Shown piece by piece: positions 21,770-32,831 of a DNA stretch of 64,000 nt (positions are counted from its first letter, which is position 1; each line of letters begins with the position of its first letter). The notes beneath the pieces are model-generated. The model was not told the origin of the DNA, searched no databases, and worked only from the letters and a program-made list of their open reading frames with translations. The position numbers were made by a program, and so were the translations under genes. Source of the DNA: Molanna angustata (Eukaryota; Arthropoda; Insecta; Trichoptera; Molannidae); NCBI GenBank assembly GCA_963576475.1, contig OY754981.1, positions 12,589,369 through 12,653,368 on the forward strand. The letters are read 5' to 3'.

Positions 21770-21815
21770 TCCTCCTTGCCATATTTGGTCCACTGCTGGA
21801 CATAGGCATCTTCTA
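21770..21815. repeat. Short remnant carrying the tggtccactgctggacata motif
   Basis: Phrases of this kind are, to my knowledge, abundant in lepidopteran genomes as parts of LINE/SINE elements. Too short to assign further. Confidence 0.35.
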
Positions 21816-22187
21816 AATTTCATTTTATTTTGGACTGTTGCTGCAGTACCTATAGTTGTAATAAAAAAGATAGCAAAAAAATAAATTTACTGATAGAACC
21901 TTTCGTAAGTGATACAACTCCAAGAAAAATACAGCGAGTGCGATTCGCTTGAAAATTTTACGACATCTAAAATAATAGAAAAAATGTAACAAACAATTGA
22001 ATCCATTAAGTTGAGTTCTCACTCCGGGGCAGTTTGGCTGGGACTGCTGAAGTAAGGTAAGGGTGGGTTGAGGGTTAATAGCTCTCCAACGTATCATTAA
22101 CAGGATTTGCACGCATTTTTTTTTATTTCAATTATGCGACACGTGAAAAACAACACTATACACAGAATGTAGGTATGTACATATTGT

Positions 22188-22199
22188 ATAAGTTTTATT
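22188..22199. other. 12-bp target duplication, left of LINE
   Basis: ataagttttatt occurs here and again at 27512-27523, directly after the poly(A) tail, fixing both ends of the LINE. Confidence 0.9.
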
Positions 22200-22256
22200 C
22201 TTCCTCGTGATGGTGCCGCCTTGACGTGGCGAAGAGGCTTGCGAGTTTCGAGGAAG
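22200..22256 (+). other. 5'-terminal 8-bp stem of the LINE
   Basis: The first eight bases after the target duplication, cttcctcg (22200-22207), can pair with cgaggaag (22249-22256), enclosing an inner cgcc...ggcg hairpin (about 22217-22231). A closing stem starting at the first transcript base recalls the P1 helix of the HDV-like ribozymes reported at the 5' ends of R2, RTE and Baggins elements. I could not complete the P2/P4 pairing, and the first base is C rather than G, so a ribozyme is only a possibility. Confidence 0.4.
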
Positions 22257-22550
22257 GATTAGGCTATGCCGGAGAGGGTCACCCATACCGGAAAGGCTAT
22301 TCCTGAGGAACCAGACTAAGAGCATCATCCCCCCTAATCCAGGGTGTAATGCGTACCGTGCCCATTGGAGGTTTGCAGCCAGGGGGTAATACAGGCTGTA
22401 TTATAACGGAGCCTTTCAGACACCTGTCCACATCTGAAAGTAGATTAGGACTTGCCATGACGAGGGGCGCCGTCATGGTGGACGTTTATTTCCCCTCACA
22501 CACAAAGGTCTGGAGGTTGCCTTGTCGACTGAAAGACCGTACGAACCAGA

Positions 22551-23852
22551 ATGTACAATATAAAGAATAAAACTTCACAATCGCCTAACCGAAAAGGGGG
22601 CAGACCCGACTGCAAAAGGGGGTCAACACCCACCATAACTGGTGGGAAAGACGCAGCAACCACTGCGGAAATAACAAAAACAAAAGCAACAAAAGCCGAA
22701 TCCCAGGTAACCAATCCCGGAGCGGCCGCTGTTGCAACCAAGACGAGCCGTGTTAACCCCACAAATCGTGCGTATCGAAAGAGGCGGAGCGCACATAAGC
22801 TGGTGGGAAGACTCGGTGGGATTCCGGAAAAAGATCTCACCGAAGCGCAAATAAATTCCTTAAAATGGGCCAAAGAGCTCTTAAGGAAAGAAGCAGAAGA
22901 GGGTAGACCAGCAAAGTCTTCCTCAGCCCCAGCGCGGCCTTATGGCGAAAGCAAGAGGCAGCGTTCGGGGGAAGGGTTACAGCCCGAGGCTAAAAAGCCG
23001 AAGCACGACCGACCTGCTAGTCGTCGCCCATACAGTGAAATCGCAAAAGAGCTCATTGTATGGGCGGTGATTGATAGGAGTAAGCCGGACGGCTCCATTT
23101 CACCAGACAACTGGAAAATGGTTGACGCGGCCCTGAGAAAGGTCTATTTACAGACCATCAAAGAAAACCCTGGACCAACTCCGTACTGTAAAGACGCAGG
23201 CTGGTACCAGGGTGGTATAAAATTGATCGCCGGTAGGGACCAACGTTCAGCGGATCTCTACAAACTGGCGATATCGAAGGTAGGCGAGGTGTGGCCGGGC
23301 GCGAGGCTCGAGGCCATCTCGAAGGATTTTATCCCGAGCAGGCCAAGATCCCGCGTCTGGATTCCAGAGGAACCCGCCAAAGCAGAGGAAATACTAGAGC
23401 TAATCCAGGCTAGTAACCCAGAACTGCCCACTCATGACTGGAAAGTGGTCAAAGTGGGAGAGGTTCAGGGGAGCTCCAGGAGTGCCCTAGTAATTCTGAA
23501 TGAGGAGGCCCTTGCGCCCCTAGAAAAGACTAAAGGCGAGATATGCTACGGTTTCGGAGTGATCACGCTGCGAGTCTATAAGAAAGACATGAAATCGGGC
23601 GGCGATAAAGCAGAGGAAAAATCCAGCCCTACTGTTCAGTCCACACCTACACCGGTTACGGAGGTGATGGACGTTACGGACATAAATGAGGACAGCACCA
23701 CTTTCCTCGAGAAGGACTTTGCCAGCTTCGTCCAAGTCCAAGCCTCCACATCCGGTGCACTCAGGAGACTGAGTGCAGTGGATGAGGAGGATTCCGTATC
23801 CACTGATGGGTCGGAGGAGCGGAGGGCCCTGCATGGGAGTGGTTCAGATTAA
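22551..23852 (+). CDS. LINE ORF1 protein (DUF4780-like domain)
   Basis: 433 codons from an ATG at 22551. The N-terminal third is basic and low-complexity (Lys/Thr/Ala-rich; RKRR near residue 76, KKPKHDR near 149), fitting nucleic-acid binding and nuclear targeting. A folded region at about 160-340 (from YSEIAKELIVWAVIDR through WKVVKVGEVQGS to GFGVITLRVY) resembles the DUF4780 domain seen in ORF1 of insect non-LTR elements, an assignment made by recall. No CCHC zinc knuckle is present. The tail is Ser/Thr/Glu-rich. The product is expected to coat element RNA. The frame overlaps ORF2 by 20 bases, suggesting coupled reinitiation or a -1/+2 shift. No damage seen. Confidence 0.85.
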   Translation: MYNIKNKTSQSPNRKGGRPDCKRGSTPTITGGKDAATTAEITKTKATKAESQVTNPGAAAVATKTSRVNPTNRAYRKRRSAHKLVGRLGGIPEKDLTEAQINSLKWAKELLRKEAEEGRPAKSSSAPARPYGESKRQRSGEGLQPEAKKPKHDRPASRRPYSEIAKELIVWAVIDRSKPDGSISPDNWKMVDAALRKVYLQTIKENPGPTPYCKDAGWYQGGIKLIAGRDQRSADLYKLAISKVGEVWPGARLEAISKDFIPSRPRSRVWIPEEPAKAEEILELIQASNPELPTHDWKVVKVGEVQGSSRSALVILNEEALAPLEKTKGEICYGFGVITLRVYKKDMKSGGDKAEEKSSPTVQSTPTPVTEVMDVTDINEDSTTFLEKDFASFVQVQASTSGALRRLSAVDEEDSVSTDGSEERRALHGSGSD

Positions 23853-26800
23853 TCTGCACCACTCCAGGGCGGCGTCAGCCGCGTTACTCCTCCGACTTAC
23901 ATCGAAAGGAGAGGACATAATTCTAGTCCAAGAGCCATGGGTGGTAAAAGACCAAGTGGCGGGACTAAAATCCAAAGACTACAAGATCTTTTACTTAAGG
24001 GGAACTGGTAAACCTAGATCTTGCATTCTCATTAAGAAAGAGCTCAACGCCTTCATGGTGACAGAGTTCTGCAATAAAGACATCATAGTGCTGGCAGTAG
24101 AACTTCAATCCCAAACCATATGGATGGTTTCTGCATACCTAGCACATGACCATGAAGAACCGCCCCCCCCGAGTATCCTTCAAGAAGCTATCGCAAAAGC
24201 AGCCAATGTGAAGATACCAGTGGTCATAGGTGCGGATGCCAATGCACACCACACGATCTGGGGCAGTACGGACACAAATGAAAGAGGTGAGTTACTTTTT
24301 GAATATATCATGTGTAATAACCTTGAAATTTGCAATGAAGGTGATTCTCCAACCTTTATCACCGCAATAAGGCGCGAAGTTCTGGACATAACGTGTGTCA
24401 ATGAACAAGCTGCCCAATATGTAAGAGATTGGAAAGTCTCAGATGACCATTCCTTCTCTGACCACCAGTACATAGAATTCAGTCTGGACCTTCAGAAGCC
24501 GGACAAAATTAGGTACCGTAACAGAAAGAAGACGCAATGGGATAAGTATAACACTGCCCTCAGCGAACTTCTATTAGAAATACCGCCCAGACCTTCCACA
24601 ATAGAAGAACTGGGCGATACGATAGAAACCTTTACCAATGCTTGTAATCAGGCAACCAGGGTATCATGCCCGGTTCGCACGGTTAAAGGAAGACAGAGAC
24701 CACCTTGGTGGACAAAAGAGATCATTACCCTGAGAAAGGAATGTCGGAGACTATTCAATCTAGCCAAGGTAACCAACAATTGGGAAAACTATAAGGCTAG
24801 TCAAAGAGTTTTCAAAAGCAAATTAAAAACAGCGAAAAAAGCCTCCTGGGAAACTTTCTGCACTATGATTGAAACAATCCCTGAGGGAAATAGGATTCGC
24901 AAAATCCTAGCAACGGATCCAGTAATGCCCGAGTACATAAAAAGGCTAGACGGCAGCTGGACCACAAGCAGCTCTGAGACATTAGAGCTATTAACTAAGA
25001 CACACTTTCCTGGATGTAAGCAGGAGTTGCCAAGAGCAACAAACCAAACCAGGAAACAAAGAAGCGCCCAAAGACTTTTCAGTAAAGAAGCAATTTCTTG
25101 GGCTTTATTTGGGTTCGAACCTTACAAATCGCCAGGTCCGGATGGAATCATACCGGCGGAACTACAGGCGGCCTCAGAGATTGTCATACCTTGGTTGGAG
25201 ACAGTCTTTGAGGCATGTATAGAACTCTGTTATACCCCCAAAATATGGAGGGAAGTAAAAGTGGTGTTCATACCCAAAGGAGGTAAAACATCTAACGCTA
25301 CAACCAAGGATTTCAGACCAATAAGTCTATCCTCGTTTGTCATGAAAACGCTAGAGAGACTCATAGAGACACACATCAGGAGTAAAATTGAACCTTCAAT
25401 GTGGTCAGAGTCCCAGCATGCATACAGTAAAGGGAAATCTGTTGAAACAGCCCTACATACTCTAGTACAGAAAATTGAGAAATCGATGAAGTACAAAGAA
25501 TATACATTGGTAGCCTTTCTAGATATAGAAGGAGCCTTTAATAATATTAAATACGAAAAGATAGCTCAGTCCTTGGAGAAACTAGGGATAGAGACTTCGC
25601 TTACAGAGTTTATCGATCATATGTTGAGAAATAGGGTCATAAACTCGGAACTTGGAGGCTCAAAGATAAGAAGATACCCAGTGAAGGGTACACCCCAAGG
25701 GGGTGTTCTATCACCTCTTCTATGGAATTTAGCCTTAAACGAACTGTTGATGGAATTGGACAACATTGGCGTTACGGTAATCGCGTATGCGGACGACCTC
25801 GCCATAGCAGTGTCGGGGAAGATTCCCAACATACTCACATCTCTTTTACAGAGAGCATTAGGTAGGATAACTCGATGGTGTAACAGCAGTGGGTTGGGAG
25901 TCAACCCAAGGAAAACGGAGTTAGTCCTATTCACAAATAAACGGGTAATCCCGACCTTCACGTTGCCAACCCTGGAGGGAGTGACACTAGAGATCTCAGC
26001 CCAAGCTAAATATCTGGGACTAATTCTGGATAGGAAGCTGAACTGGAAGCCAAATATGCAGGAGAGAGTACGGAAAGCTACAAATGCGCTGTACACCTGC
26101 AAGAAGATCGTGGGAAAAAGCTGGGGAGTGCACCCGAAGATAACCCACTGGATGTACAAGGCGGTCATAAGGCCAATCATGATGTATGGGGTGGTGGTAT
26201 GGTGGCATTCCTTGAAAAAAGGGGCACACCTTAAGGAGCTGGCAAAAGTTCAAAGACTAGCTGAAGTGACAATCACTGGCTGTCTAAGAACTACACCAAC
26301 TAAAGCTCTTGACACCATCCTGCACCTGATTCCGCTTGACCTCCTTGGGAAACAAATGGCGGCAAACGCTGCCCTAAGAATGAACAATGTTAACCCTTGG
26401 AAGGGGACTCATATTGGGCACTCCATGATTCTTCAGGAGTACAAACAACCATCCGAAGGTATTGACCACACCATTCCCAAACCCTTCTTCGAGAATGGGT
26501 TCTCCACCCAAATCCCCTCGAGGGAGATGTGGAAGGAGAACGCAATTCACCATGGTGGGGCCCAGATGGTGATATACACAGATGGGTCGAAACTGGACGG
26601 AAGGGTGGGTGGAGGGGTATTTTCGGAGCAACCAAATATCAATATCTCATTCAGGTTGCCAGACCACTGCAGTGTTTTTCAGGCAGAGATCCTGGCGATT
26701 CAAGAAGCAATAGGATGGATACAAAGGGCCGCAATGCAAGGCAGCGAAGTCCGTATCCTCACAGACAGCCAAGCAGCGATCAAGGCTCTGCGAGGCGCAT

Positions 26801-27414
26801 TAACGACCTCTAAAGTTGCCCTGAACTGCCGCATAGCATAAAACAAAGCGGCCGAGCGGTTTAACATACTTGTTATGTGGGTACCAGGTCACAATGATAT
26901 AACAGGTAACTGTAAGGCAGATGAACTGGCCAGGGCAGGTACCCTGTTACCTTTAGAAACAATAAATCATCGACCCGGGGTTCCCATGGCAACATGTAAA
27001 CTCCGGGTCGATGAGAAAACGATAACTCGTGCCAATCAAAGATGGTCTGAAGAAAGCACGTGTGCCATTGCCAAACAAACATGGCCAAAATATGATCTCA
27101 AAAGAACAAGGGAGATGCTCTCGTTCAGAAGGGACGCACTAGCCAGAGTCACATCGGTATTAACGGGGCACTGGCTCATAGGAAAACATGCCAGAAGGCT
27201 TGGTTTAGAGGCATTTGATTATTGCAGAGCATGCCAAGACGAAGAGGAAGAAGAGACGGTAGTCCACTTCCTCTGTCAATGCCCTGCTCTCTCCAGAAAT
27301 AGGAGGAAATTCCTGGGAAGTTTCTTCTATGATGACCTGATGGACATAGCGTATGCTGACATTAGCGACGTTCTGACATTTATCAACCACTCAGGCTGGT
27401 TCAATGTGGTTTAG
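23833..27414 (+). pseudogene. LINE ORF2: endonuclease, RT, RNase H, with one in-frame stop
   Basis: The first good ATG is at 23833, inside the end of ORF1 (the frame is open further upstream to 23773, which begins with GTG). Endonuclease motifs: QEPW (about residue 33), GADANAHH...WGS (about 134) and SDHQYIEF (about 209). RT: FLDIEGAFNN (about 563), GTPQGGVLSPLLWNL (about 620) and the catalytic YADD (about 653). RNase H: YTDGSK (about 916), E in FQAEILAI and D in LTDSQAA. A TAA at 26839-26841 interrupts codon 1003. The same frame then resumes (MWVPGHND..GNCKADELA completes RNase H) to a C-terminal CxxC...HFLCQCP finger and a stop at 27412-27414. A single nonsense change therefore removes the end of RNase H and the finger. 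Product would have nicked the target DNA and primed cDNA from it. Confidence 0.9.
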
Positions 27415-27569
27415 TGAAGGGGAAGAACAGCCCCACTGTGGTATCACAAAGGGCCAACCGGCCTAAGTGTGTTCTCCTTGGAGAGCTGCCACTCAAAAAA
27501 AAAAAAAAAAAATAAGTTTTATTTGTTTAATGAAATAACCAATTAACATTCGGTAAAAATGTTTTATTT

Positions 27570-27745
27570 CTTTTTTTTAATGAATATGTCGTTGTCAAAC
27601 AAGTACATATACATCTTCCTACATTCCCTAAATTAAGTGTTAACGCTTGTGCTATAGGTGAACGAAATCGGTCGAGGCAGGATTCGAACTCGCGACCATG
27701 CACTGGATTTCTAGCCCTGCGCATTAACCGCTGTGAAATCGACCC
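27570..27745 (-). repeat. tRNA-derived SINE family 1, copy 1
   Basis: On the minus strand the sequence carries a degenerate tRNA-like head with the B-box word gttcgaatcctgc (complement near 27674-27695), then cgaccgatttcgttcacctata, an agtgttaacgcttg-like body and a final A-rich tail (T-run at 27570-27579 on the plus strand). The same order is found at 29985-30122 and 50603-50725. Confidence 0.75.
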
Positions 27746-27950
27746 ATTTATATTTATTCATTTATTTTTTGTACAAAATGTAAACAAATATATTGCACAC
27801 TGGCGGGAATGTTGCCATACGGCAATTTTTTACAACCAATCAGATTACAAAGCATGACAAAATTGTGTATGTACATCAACAAAAGAATGAAAGCAAAAAA
27901 ATAAAAAAAATATATATATTACAAAATCTTAAATCATTGGCTGGCGGTAT
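27746..27950. other. AT-rich spacer with the ttgcacactggcggg motif
   Basis: No gene. The motif at about 27791-27805 is followed by ttgccatacggcaa, a small inverted repeat. The same pair of words occurs near 47065 in reverse order. Confidence 0.4.
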
Positions 27951-27954
27951 TATA

Positions 27955-28534
27955 AAACGAGTGGATTGTCGCCAACGCTAAACTCCTCACTTATAAGTCA
28001 TTCTATAAAGTATTCAAATTTTGTATGGAAAATATTCAGCATTTTCATGAAATGAGTTTATTTAATTATTTTATTACGAAAACTTGATAACTCTTCAATG
28101 CCATTTTATGAAAGTGATGTGCCTTTTTACCAATTTGAAAATAAAAATTACATTTTTTTTTGTTTCCTGAGCTTGGGGTCACATTGAAATCTTTGACAGT
28201 TGAAAAAAATTGAGAAGCACTATTCAGATATCCTTCAAAATTCTAATGGAGTCTAAGCTAGTATTAAATATACATATTTACAAAGTTTGAAAATAATCGA
28301 ATGAGTACTTTAGTATAATCGATAAAGTAAAATAAACACGCCGTACACAGCTCACGGCACATAGCACACAGCACGCAGCACATAGCACACATCACACAGA
28401 GATACATTGTGATGAAACTTTCAGAATACAATCCCAGCATGATACTAGTTGATAAACTATAAAAAAAATACCCTTAAAAATTGCGAAATCATAATTCATC
28501 ACTATAACCCCTTAGGTTAGTGAGGAGTAAAAAT
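27955..28534 (-). repeat. Dispersed repeat family B, copy 1
   Basis: One end reads aacgagtgga...gccaacgctaaactcctcac, the other ggttagtgaggagtaaa, so the element has short inverted ends built on (a)ctcctcac. A cagcacatagcacac simple-sequence patch lies near 28350-28400. Non-coding; related copies at 32606, 33608, 45184 and 59213. Probably a non-autonomous DNA transposon family. Confidence 0.65.
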
Positions 28535-29385
28535 GAATAGAAATATCTTTTATATTACAGAAATGTCCTGTAACATAGGGTATAAGCATTGGACTATTAA
28601 ATACATACATCTGATTTTGAGTTTCTCAAGAGGACTGTTATAAGCCATTATGAGCAGAACGGGTGGTGATGTTAGCTTAACTGACAGTTCAATAAAAATT
28701 AATTTACACGTATACCTGATTAGAATCATGGAAAACACCCACGTCGACTTAAAATATCAAATTACTGAAATTTTCAGCCATACAATGCCGTTAAATGTAT
28801 TACGCGTACATAATGAGAAAATGTACACAATATCTATTATGTACGAGGAAAATACATTTTACGTTTTGTCTTTAACAACTTCCTTAAATATTTCATTTCG
28901 TAGGATAAATAAATTTGTGCCATGTGAAAACAACCTAATATAGAACCACATTGTATTACTTTGTAGGAAATTAAACCAGTATGCGGTATTGATATATACT
29001 AAAACACGAAATTCATACAAAAGTTTGGTTCATTTTAACATGCGACGTGTCAGACACAACACGTATCGGAATAGAAGATCTTTCTTAATGATGCACGCAT
29101 AGAATTATAGGTACAGAAGCCGCATGCAATATAAATTTTGAATTGAAATGTATGACAAGTTTTATTTACATGTGTGTGTGAGGCGGTAGATCGGTAGGTG
29201 TACGTATACTGCATAGAAAATAGATTTTACGTGTACTACTATGTGTTCTATGACTATGTATTGACGGCCGGGCGAGTGAAACTCAGAACATTGTTCTTAG
29301 TTTTAGTTGTCATACTTTCATTGCGCTAACTAGGTATCTGTATCATATATAATCTAAGGATGCACGTATGTACTAAGATTTAACT
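28535..29385. other. Non-coding stretch; a 97-codon frame without recognisable features
   Basis: A plus-strand frame at 28650-28943 starts with ATG (MSRTGGDV) and ends ENNLI. It has no known motif and its residue composition follows AT-rich DNA. I do not call it a gene. Nothing else is visible. Confidence 0.3.
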
Positions 29386-29480
29386 TTTTTAAAAACTAGT
29401 TGCATATAATGCGTGAGATCAAACTGTCAATGGCGATTGTAAGTATTGTTGAAAAATAAGTACCAAATTACAAAACCTGT
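29386..29480 (-). repeat. Family A terminal fragment
   Basis: actagttgcatataatgcg, caaactgtcaatggcgattg and gaaaaataagtaccaaa match the outer end of family A copies near 48.3, 54.3 and 56.8 kb. Only this end is present. Confidence 0.55.
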
Positions 29481-29489
29481 CAACTGTCA

Positions 29490-29665
29490 ACGGCCCCTTC
29501 GAAGAACGCTAGAATGAACAACAACAAAAAACAATGCACGGCACGAAGAGCAGCTCGTGGAGGCTTCTAGATTAGTAATCTCGGCACCATGGTGCAAAAA
29601 GAACAATCAGCAAGTGCAAGTCGAGATTCTCACTTGCGGACTATCAACGACTTCAGATCCATATA
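29490..29665 (+). repeat. Dispersed repeat family C, copy 1
   Basis: aacggccccttcgaagaacg, then gcacgaagagcagctcgtgg, ctagattagtaatctcggcac and ggtgcaaaaagaacaatc. The same order is at 43441-43600. It contains an imperfect palindrome near the ctcggcacca block. Non-coding. Confidence 0.65.
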
Positions 29666-29984
29666 TATAGGGCATCAGAGAAGTGACCAAGATCTCTGGA
29701 AACAAACAAGTCAGTGGAAATCTTCGGATAATAAGGTACCGTATCTATGGCAAAATCGTTTGAAGGCTTTATAATTATTGTTCTTCGAGATCACTAAATC
29801 CGCATGTCCAATGGGACCTTGAAGAGGCCCACGGACAGTAAAGAGGAGCTCCGATCTGTAAGAGGACACAAATAAAGACATATCTGTTCAACATTTCACA
29901 TAACAACACCTCGCAAACTTGACTCAATCAAATAAGAAACGACTTAATAACATTGTCCCCAACTGCTCCACGACATGAACTCTT

Positions 29985-30122
29985 TTTTTTTTTTAAATAA
30001 AAATGAATATGTCCTTGTTAAACAAGTACATATACATCTTTCTACGTTCCCTAAAATAAGCAAATAAATGCTTGTGCTATAGGTGAACGAAATCGGTCGT
30101 GGCAGGATTCGAACTCGCGATC
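29985..30122 (-). repeat. tRNA-derived SINE family 1, copy 2
   Basis: T-run at 29985-29995, then the same body and B-box region as copy 1. The copy ends within the tRNA-like head, so it is 5'-truncated. Confidence 0.7.
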
Positions 30123-30209
30123 ACTTCTAAATTACTTACTTCTAAACGTTACATGGCTATTACCTAAAATAGAATGGAACTGAGTCCAAAAACACGGATT
30201 TTAAGATTT

Positions 30210-30300
30210 GTTAAGATTTTTAGGATTTTAAGCCTTAAACGTCTAGTTTTTTAGTTAAGATTTTTAGGATTTTAAGCCTTAAACGTCTAGTTTAATTTTA
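30210..30300. repeat. 44-bp direct duplication
   Basis: gttaagatttttaggatttt and the following words up to cgtctagttt occur twice, 44 bases apart, followed by a degenerate ttaatttaatg repeat to about 30415. Confidence 0.7.
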
Positions 30301-30419
30301 TTGTCTGTCAATTAAACATTTAATTTAATGTAATTTAATGTTTAGTTTAATTTTAACTTATTGTTTAATTTAATTGTGTATCAATTTATTGTTTAATTTA
30401 ATTAATTTAATGTAAAGCG

Positions 30420-31275
30420 CCCTTGAGGTGATTTTCCACGAAAACGGCGCTATACAAGTTATCCAACTATAATATTAATGATTAGGTGGGAAGACTCCCA
30501 AAGGATTTATACCATTTAGTATTTTAAGAGGTTAGTCCTTTTTTTGTACCCCAAATATGAACAGCTTGATGGTATGTACGTATGTATGAAAATAAAAGTA
30601 CCAAACTATAATGCTTGGTAGACGTCTGCGGCCTCTATCAAGACCTCTTGGTTTTACTAAATCTTCTTACCTTTCATCACACGACGTATCTTACGCGCTG
30701 CCTTAATATGTGAACGAAGTAGAAGGAATCTGTCTGAATATAGGCATAGAAGTATTTCTGGAAGTATTTTGAAAACGATCAAATTTCGAAGGATGGATGG
30801 TTATAAAATAATTAGGTACTTGCCGAGAGATAATAACAGATTTCAAAACGAAATATTGAATTTAATTAACTTTGAAGATTTAATATTCATAATTATCAAC
30901 AACAAATAAGATAAACAGAAAATTTCCGTAATAGAAAACATTTAGGTTACATTATAAAAAATATTAATTTTCTAATGTTTCTATTAAAAATGGGTCAGAC
31001 ATTAAATATATGGCCTGATTTTCGATCATATAGTTAAATGAAATTTTGATTTCAAACCAAGAACCAGCTGTTTGATACCGGTTGTATAAAAAAGTCATCC
31101 ATGGTTTAAACAAAGTGAATGATACTATAATTAAATGTTCCGAATATCTTTTGACACAGCTCATAATATTACTCAATTTAGTTTGGCTATTTAAAAAAAA
31201 CGATTTGACGTAAAATATTTTTATATAAATAACGATATATTTGTAAATATTTATTGAAAGGACCCACATTTCTTG
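30420..31275. other. AT-rich spacer, no gene seen
   Basis: A piece near 30560-30610 (cagcttgatggtatgtacg...agtaccaaactataa) looks like a scrap of family A. Nothing else is supportable. Confidence 0.4.
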
Positions 31276-31380
31276 TTATCCAACTTTCATGTCGATTTGT
31301 TCAAGAGAATTTATTTCTCTTAACGTATCGACAAAGTATCAAGCATCAAAGTAACAAGATACGAAAGATTTGTAAGCCAG

Positions 31381-32026
31381 GGGGGCAAGTCTGGTACAAC
31401 CGGCGAAATCATGATTACCCATATCATGGATATAATTATTATATGGAGTTCTATAATACCTTTAAGTGCACTTTACACGGACACTATTTTTAACGCGACC
31501 CGGTTTCCAACGCTTAAAATAGTATCCAAAATACAGGTTACTCCAAACATCGCTTTACACGCAACGCTTAAAACAGCATCCAAAATATAGGTTACTCCGA
31601 GCATCGCTTTACAGTACTTTACACAGTTTACACAATTATATGTGCAAATTTTTAATACAATATAAATAAATGTATATTGAAAAATTATATAATAATTAAT
31701 ATAGTATATCGAAAGTTTCGACACTTTCCAAATAAACAAAATACATCGCGAGCGAATGTCACATGTAAAATTCAACGCAAACGGCAGCCATTTTGACTCG
31801 TCGGTAACGATGACAGCGAATAATTTTACAGATTTCTGTTTTACCAAAAAGGATGAAAATCGCGTTGAAAAATAGAACACATTTTTTTTTGCCCATCCCG
31901 TTGAAAATAGTGTTCGTATAAAGTGCACTTAAGATGTCATAGAACTCCATATATTATGATAATTATATCCATGATATGGGTAATGACGAGGGTTTTGATT
32001 TCGCCGGTTGAACCAGACTTGCCCTC
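31381..32026. mobile_element. MITE E, copy 1, itself carrying MITE F
   Basis: Inverted ends gggggcaagtctggt and accagacttgccctcc. The arms continue inward with cggcgaaatca, gattacccatatcatgg and ggagttctat. The centre is interrupted by another inverted-repeat element (31462-31932). An uninterrupted copy of the same MITE is at 57890-58070. Confidence 0.85.
31462..31932. mobile_element. MITE F with TTAA flanks (piggyBac-like)
   Basis: About 463 bp between two TTAA tetramers (31462-31465 and 31929-31932). Terminal inverted repeats of about 29 bp start gtgcactttacacggacac (left) against gtgcactttatacgaacac (right, complemented). TTAA target duplications are the hallmark of piggyBac-type transposases. 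Inside is a ~52-bp direct duplication (31510-31612; aacgcttaaaa...ggttactcc). No coding capacity. Confidence 0.75.
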
Positions 32027-32605
32027 CTGGTCTATATTTTTCTCGGTTTTTCCGGTTGACTTTGAAGTCAAAAAACACCAATTTAGAGGCTTTGCAGCAT
32101 ATATTATGTTCTATAATATATGTGGATTTACTCAGAATTCAGAGTGGAACATTTAGTGTGTCTGCCCCCCCCACCCTTATAACTTCTGGTCCGCTCAATG
32201 CACAGAGCTTAAATTTCAGAATATATTAAAAATTATACGCCTGCAAAACTTTTATCCTCAGAATATTAAATTTTAGTTTCAGTCAGGAATTATCAAATTT
32301 AAAATTTTTTTAACACTATTTATCAAAAAATATTTGAATTAAGAAATTATGTTTATTTTTTTTAACAAGTTGCGATTTAATTTTTTTTACCCAGTGTATA
32401 ATTAAATTTTCCCATTTGTATTAATGTGACAGTTACAAAAAAAAAATGAATAATACTTTTTTAACATAACATTTAATTCGAGTTTTCAAATATATTAAAC
32501 ATTCATGATTCTCAAAAAAAAAATATTAAGTAAAATGAAATTAAGTTGCGAAAAATTCAGTTTTTTTGTCGACGTTGGTAAATATTTTTATTGCCCGGTT
32601 AGGTG

Positions 32606-32830
32606 ACATTTTTTACTCCTCACTAACCCAAGGTGATATAGTGGGGAGTTATGATTTCGCAATTTTTAAGGGTATTTTTTTATTGCAGATTATCAACTAG
32701 CATCATGCTGAGATTGTATTCTGAGAGTTTCATCTCAATGTATCTGTGTGTGTGTGCTGTGTGTTATGTACGGCGTGTTCATTTTACTTTGTCGATTATA
32801 GACTAAAGTACTCATTCGATTCTTTTTCGA
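32606..32830 (+). repeat. Family B fragment
   Basis: Starts ttactcctcactaaccc and continues with gttatgatttcgcaattttt and tatcaactagcatcatg, parallel to the start of the copies at 45184 and 59213. It stops where a LINE scrap begins. Confidence 0.65.
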
Positions 32831-32831
32831 T

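Larger units (their letters stand above)
22200..27511 (+). mobile_element. Full-length LINE of the RNase H-bearing I/LOA/R1 group
   Basis: A 5.3-kb non-LTR retrotransposon with a GC-richer body, about 350 bp of 5' UTR, two overlapping reading frames, a short 3' UTR and an A-tail of 17-18 (27495-27512). It is bounded by a 12-bp target duplication. ORF2 carries an apurinic-type endonuclease, reverse transcriptase, RNase H and a C-terminal CCHC-like finger. RNase H plus the QEPW endonuclease start favours LOA/I relatives over Jockey or CR1; exact clade unproven. Only one inactivating lesion was seen (stop at 26839-26841). Confidence 0.93.
31280..32390 (+). repeat. Family A, copy 2, split by a nested MITE
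   Basis: Left part 31280-31380 (ccaacttt...gtcgatttgttcaag). The right part resumes at 32027 with tggtctatattttt, tttgcagcatat, gaattcagagtggaacat and the cagtcagg block. Comparison with copy 1 (position 265, ccaggtctata) shows the intact junction, so the 31381-32026 segment is an insertion. Confidence 0.75.

Noticed and set aside
28650..28943. 97-codon frame as a host gene
   Set aside because: No motif, no splice or expression evidence, ordinary composition for the region.
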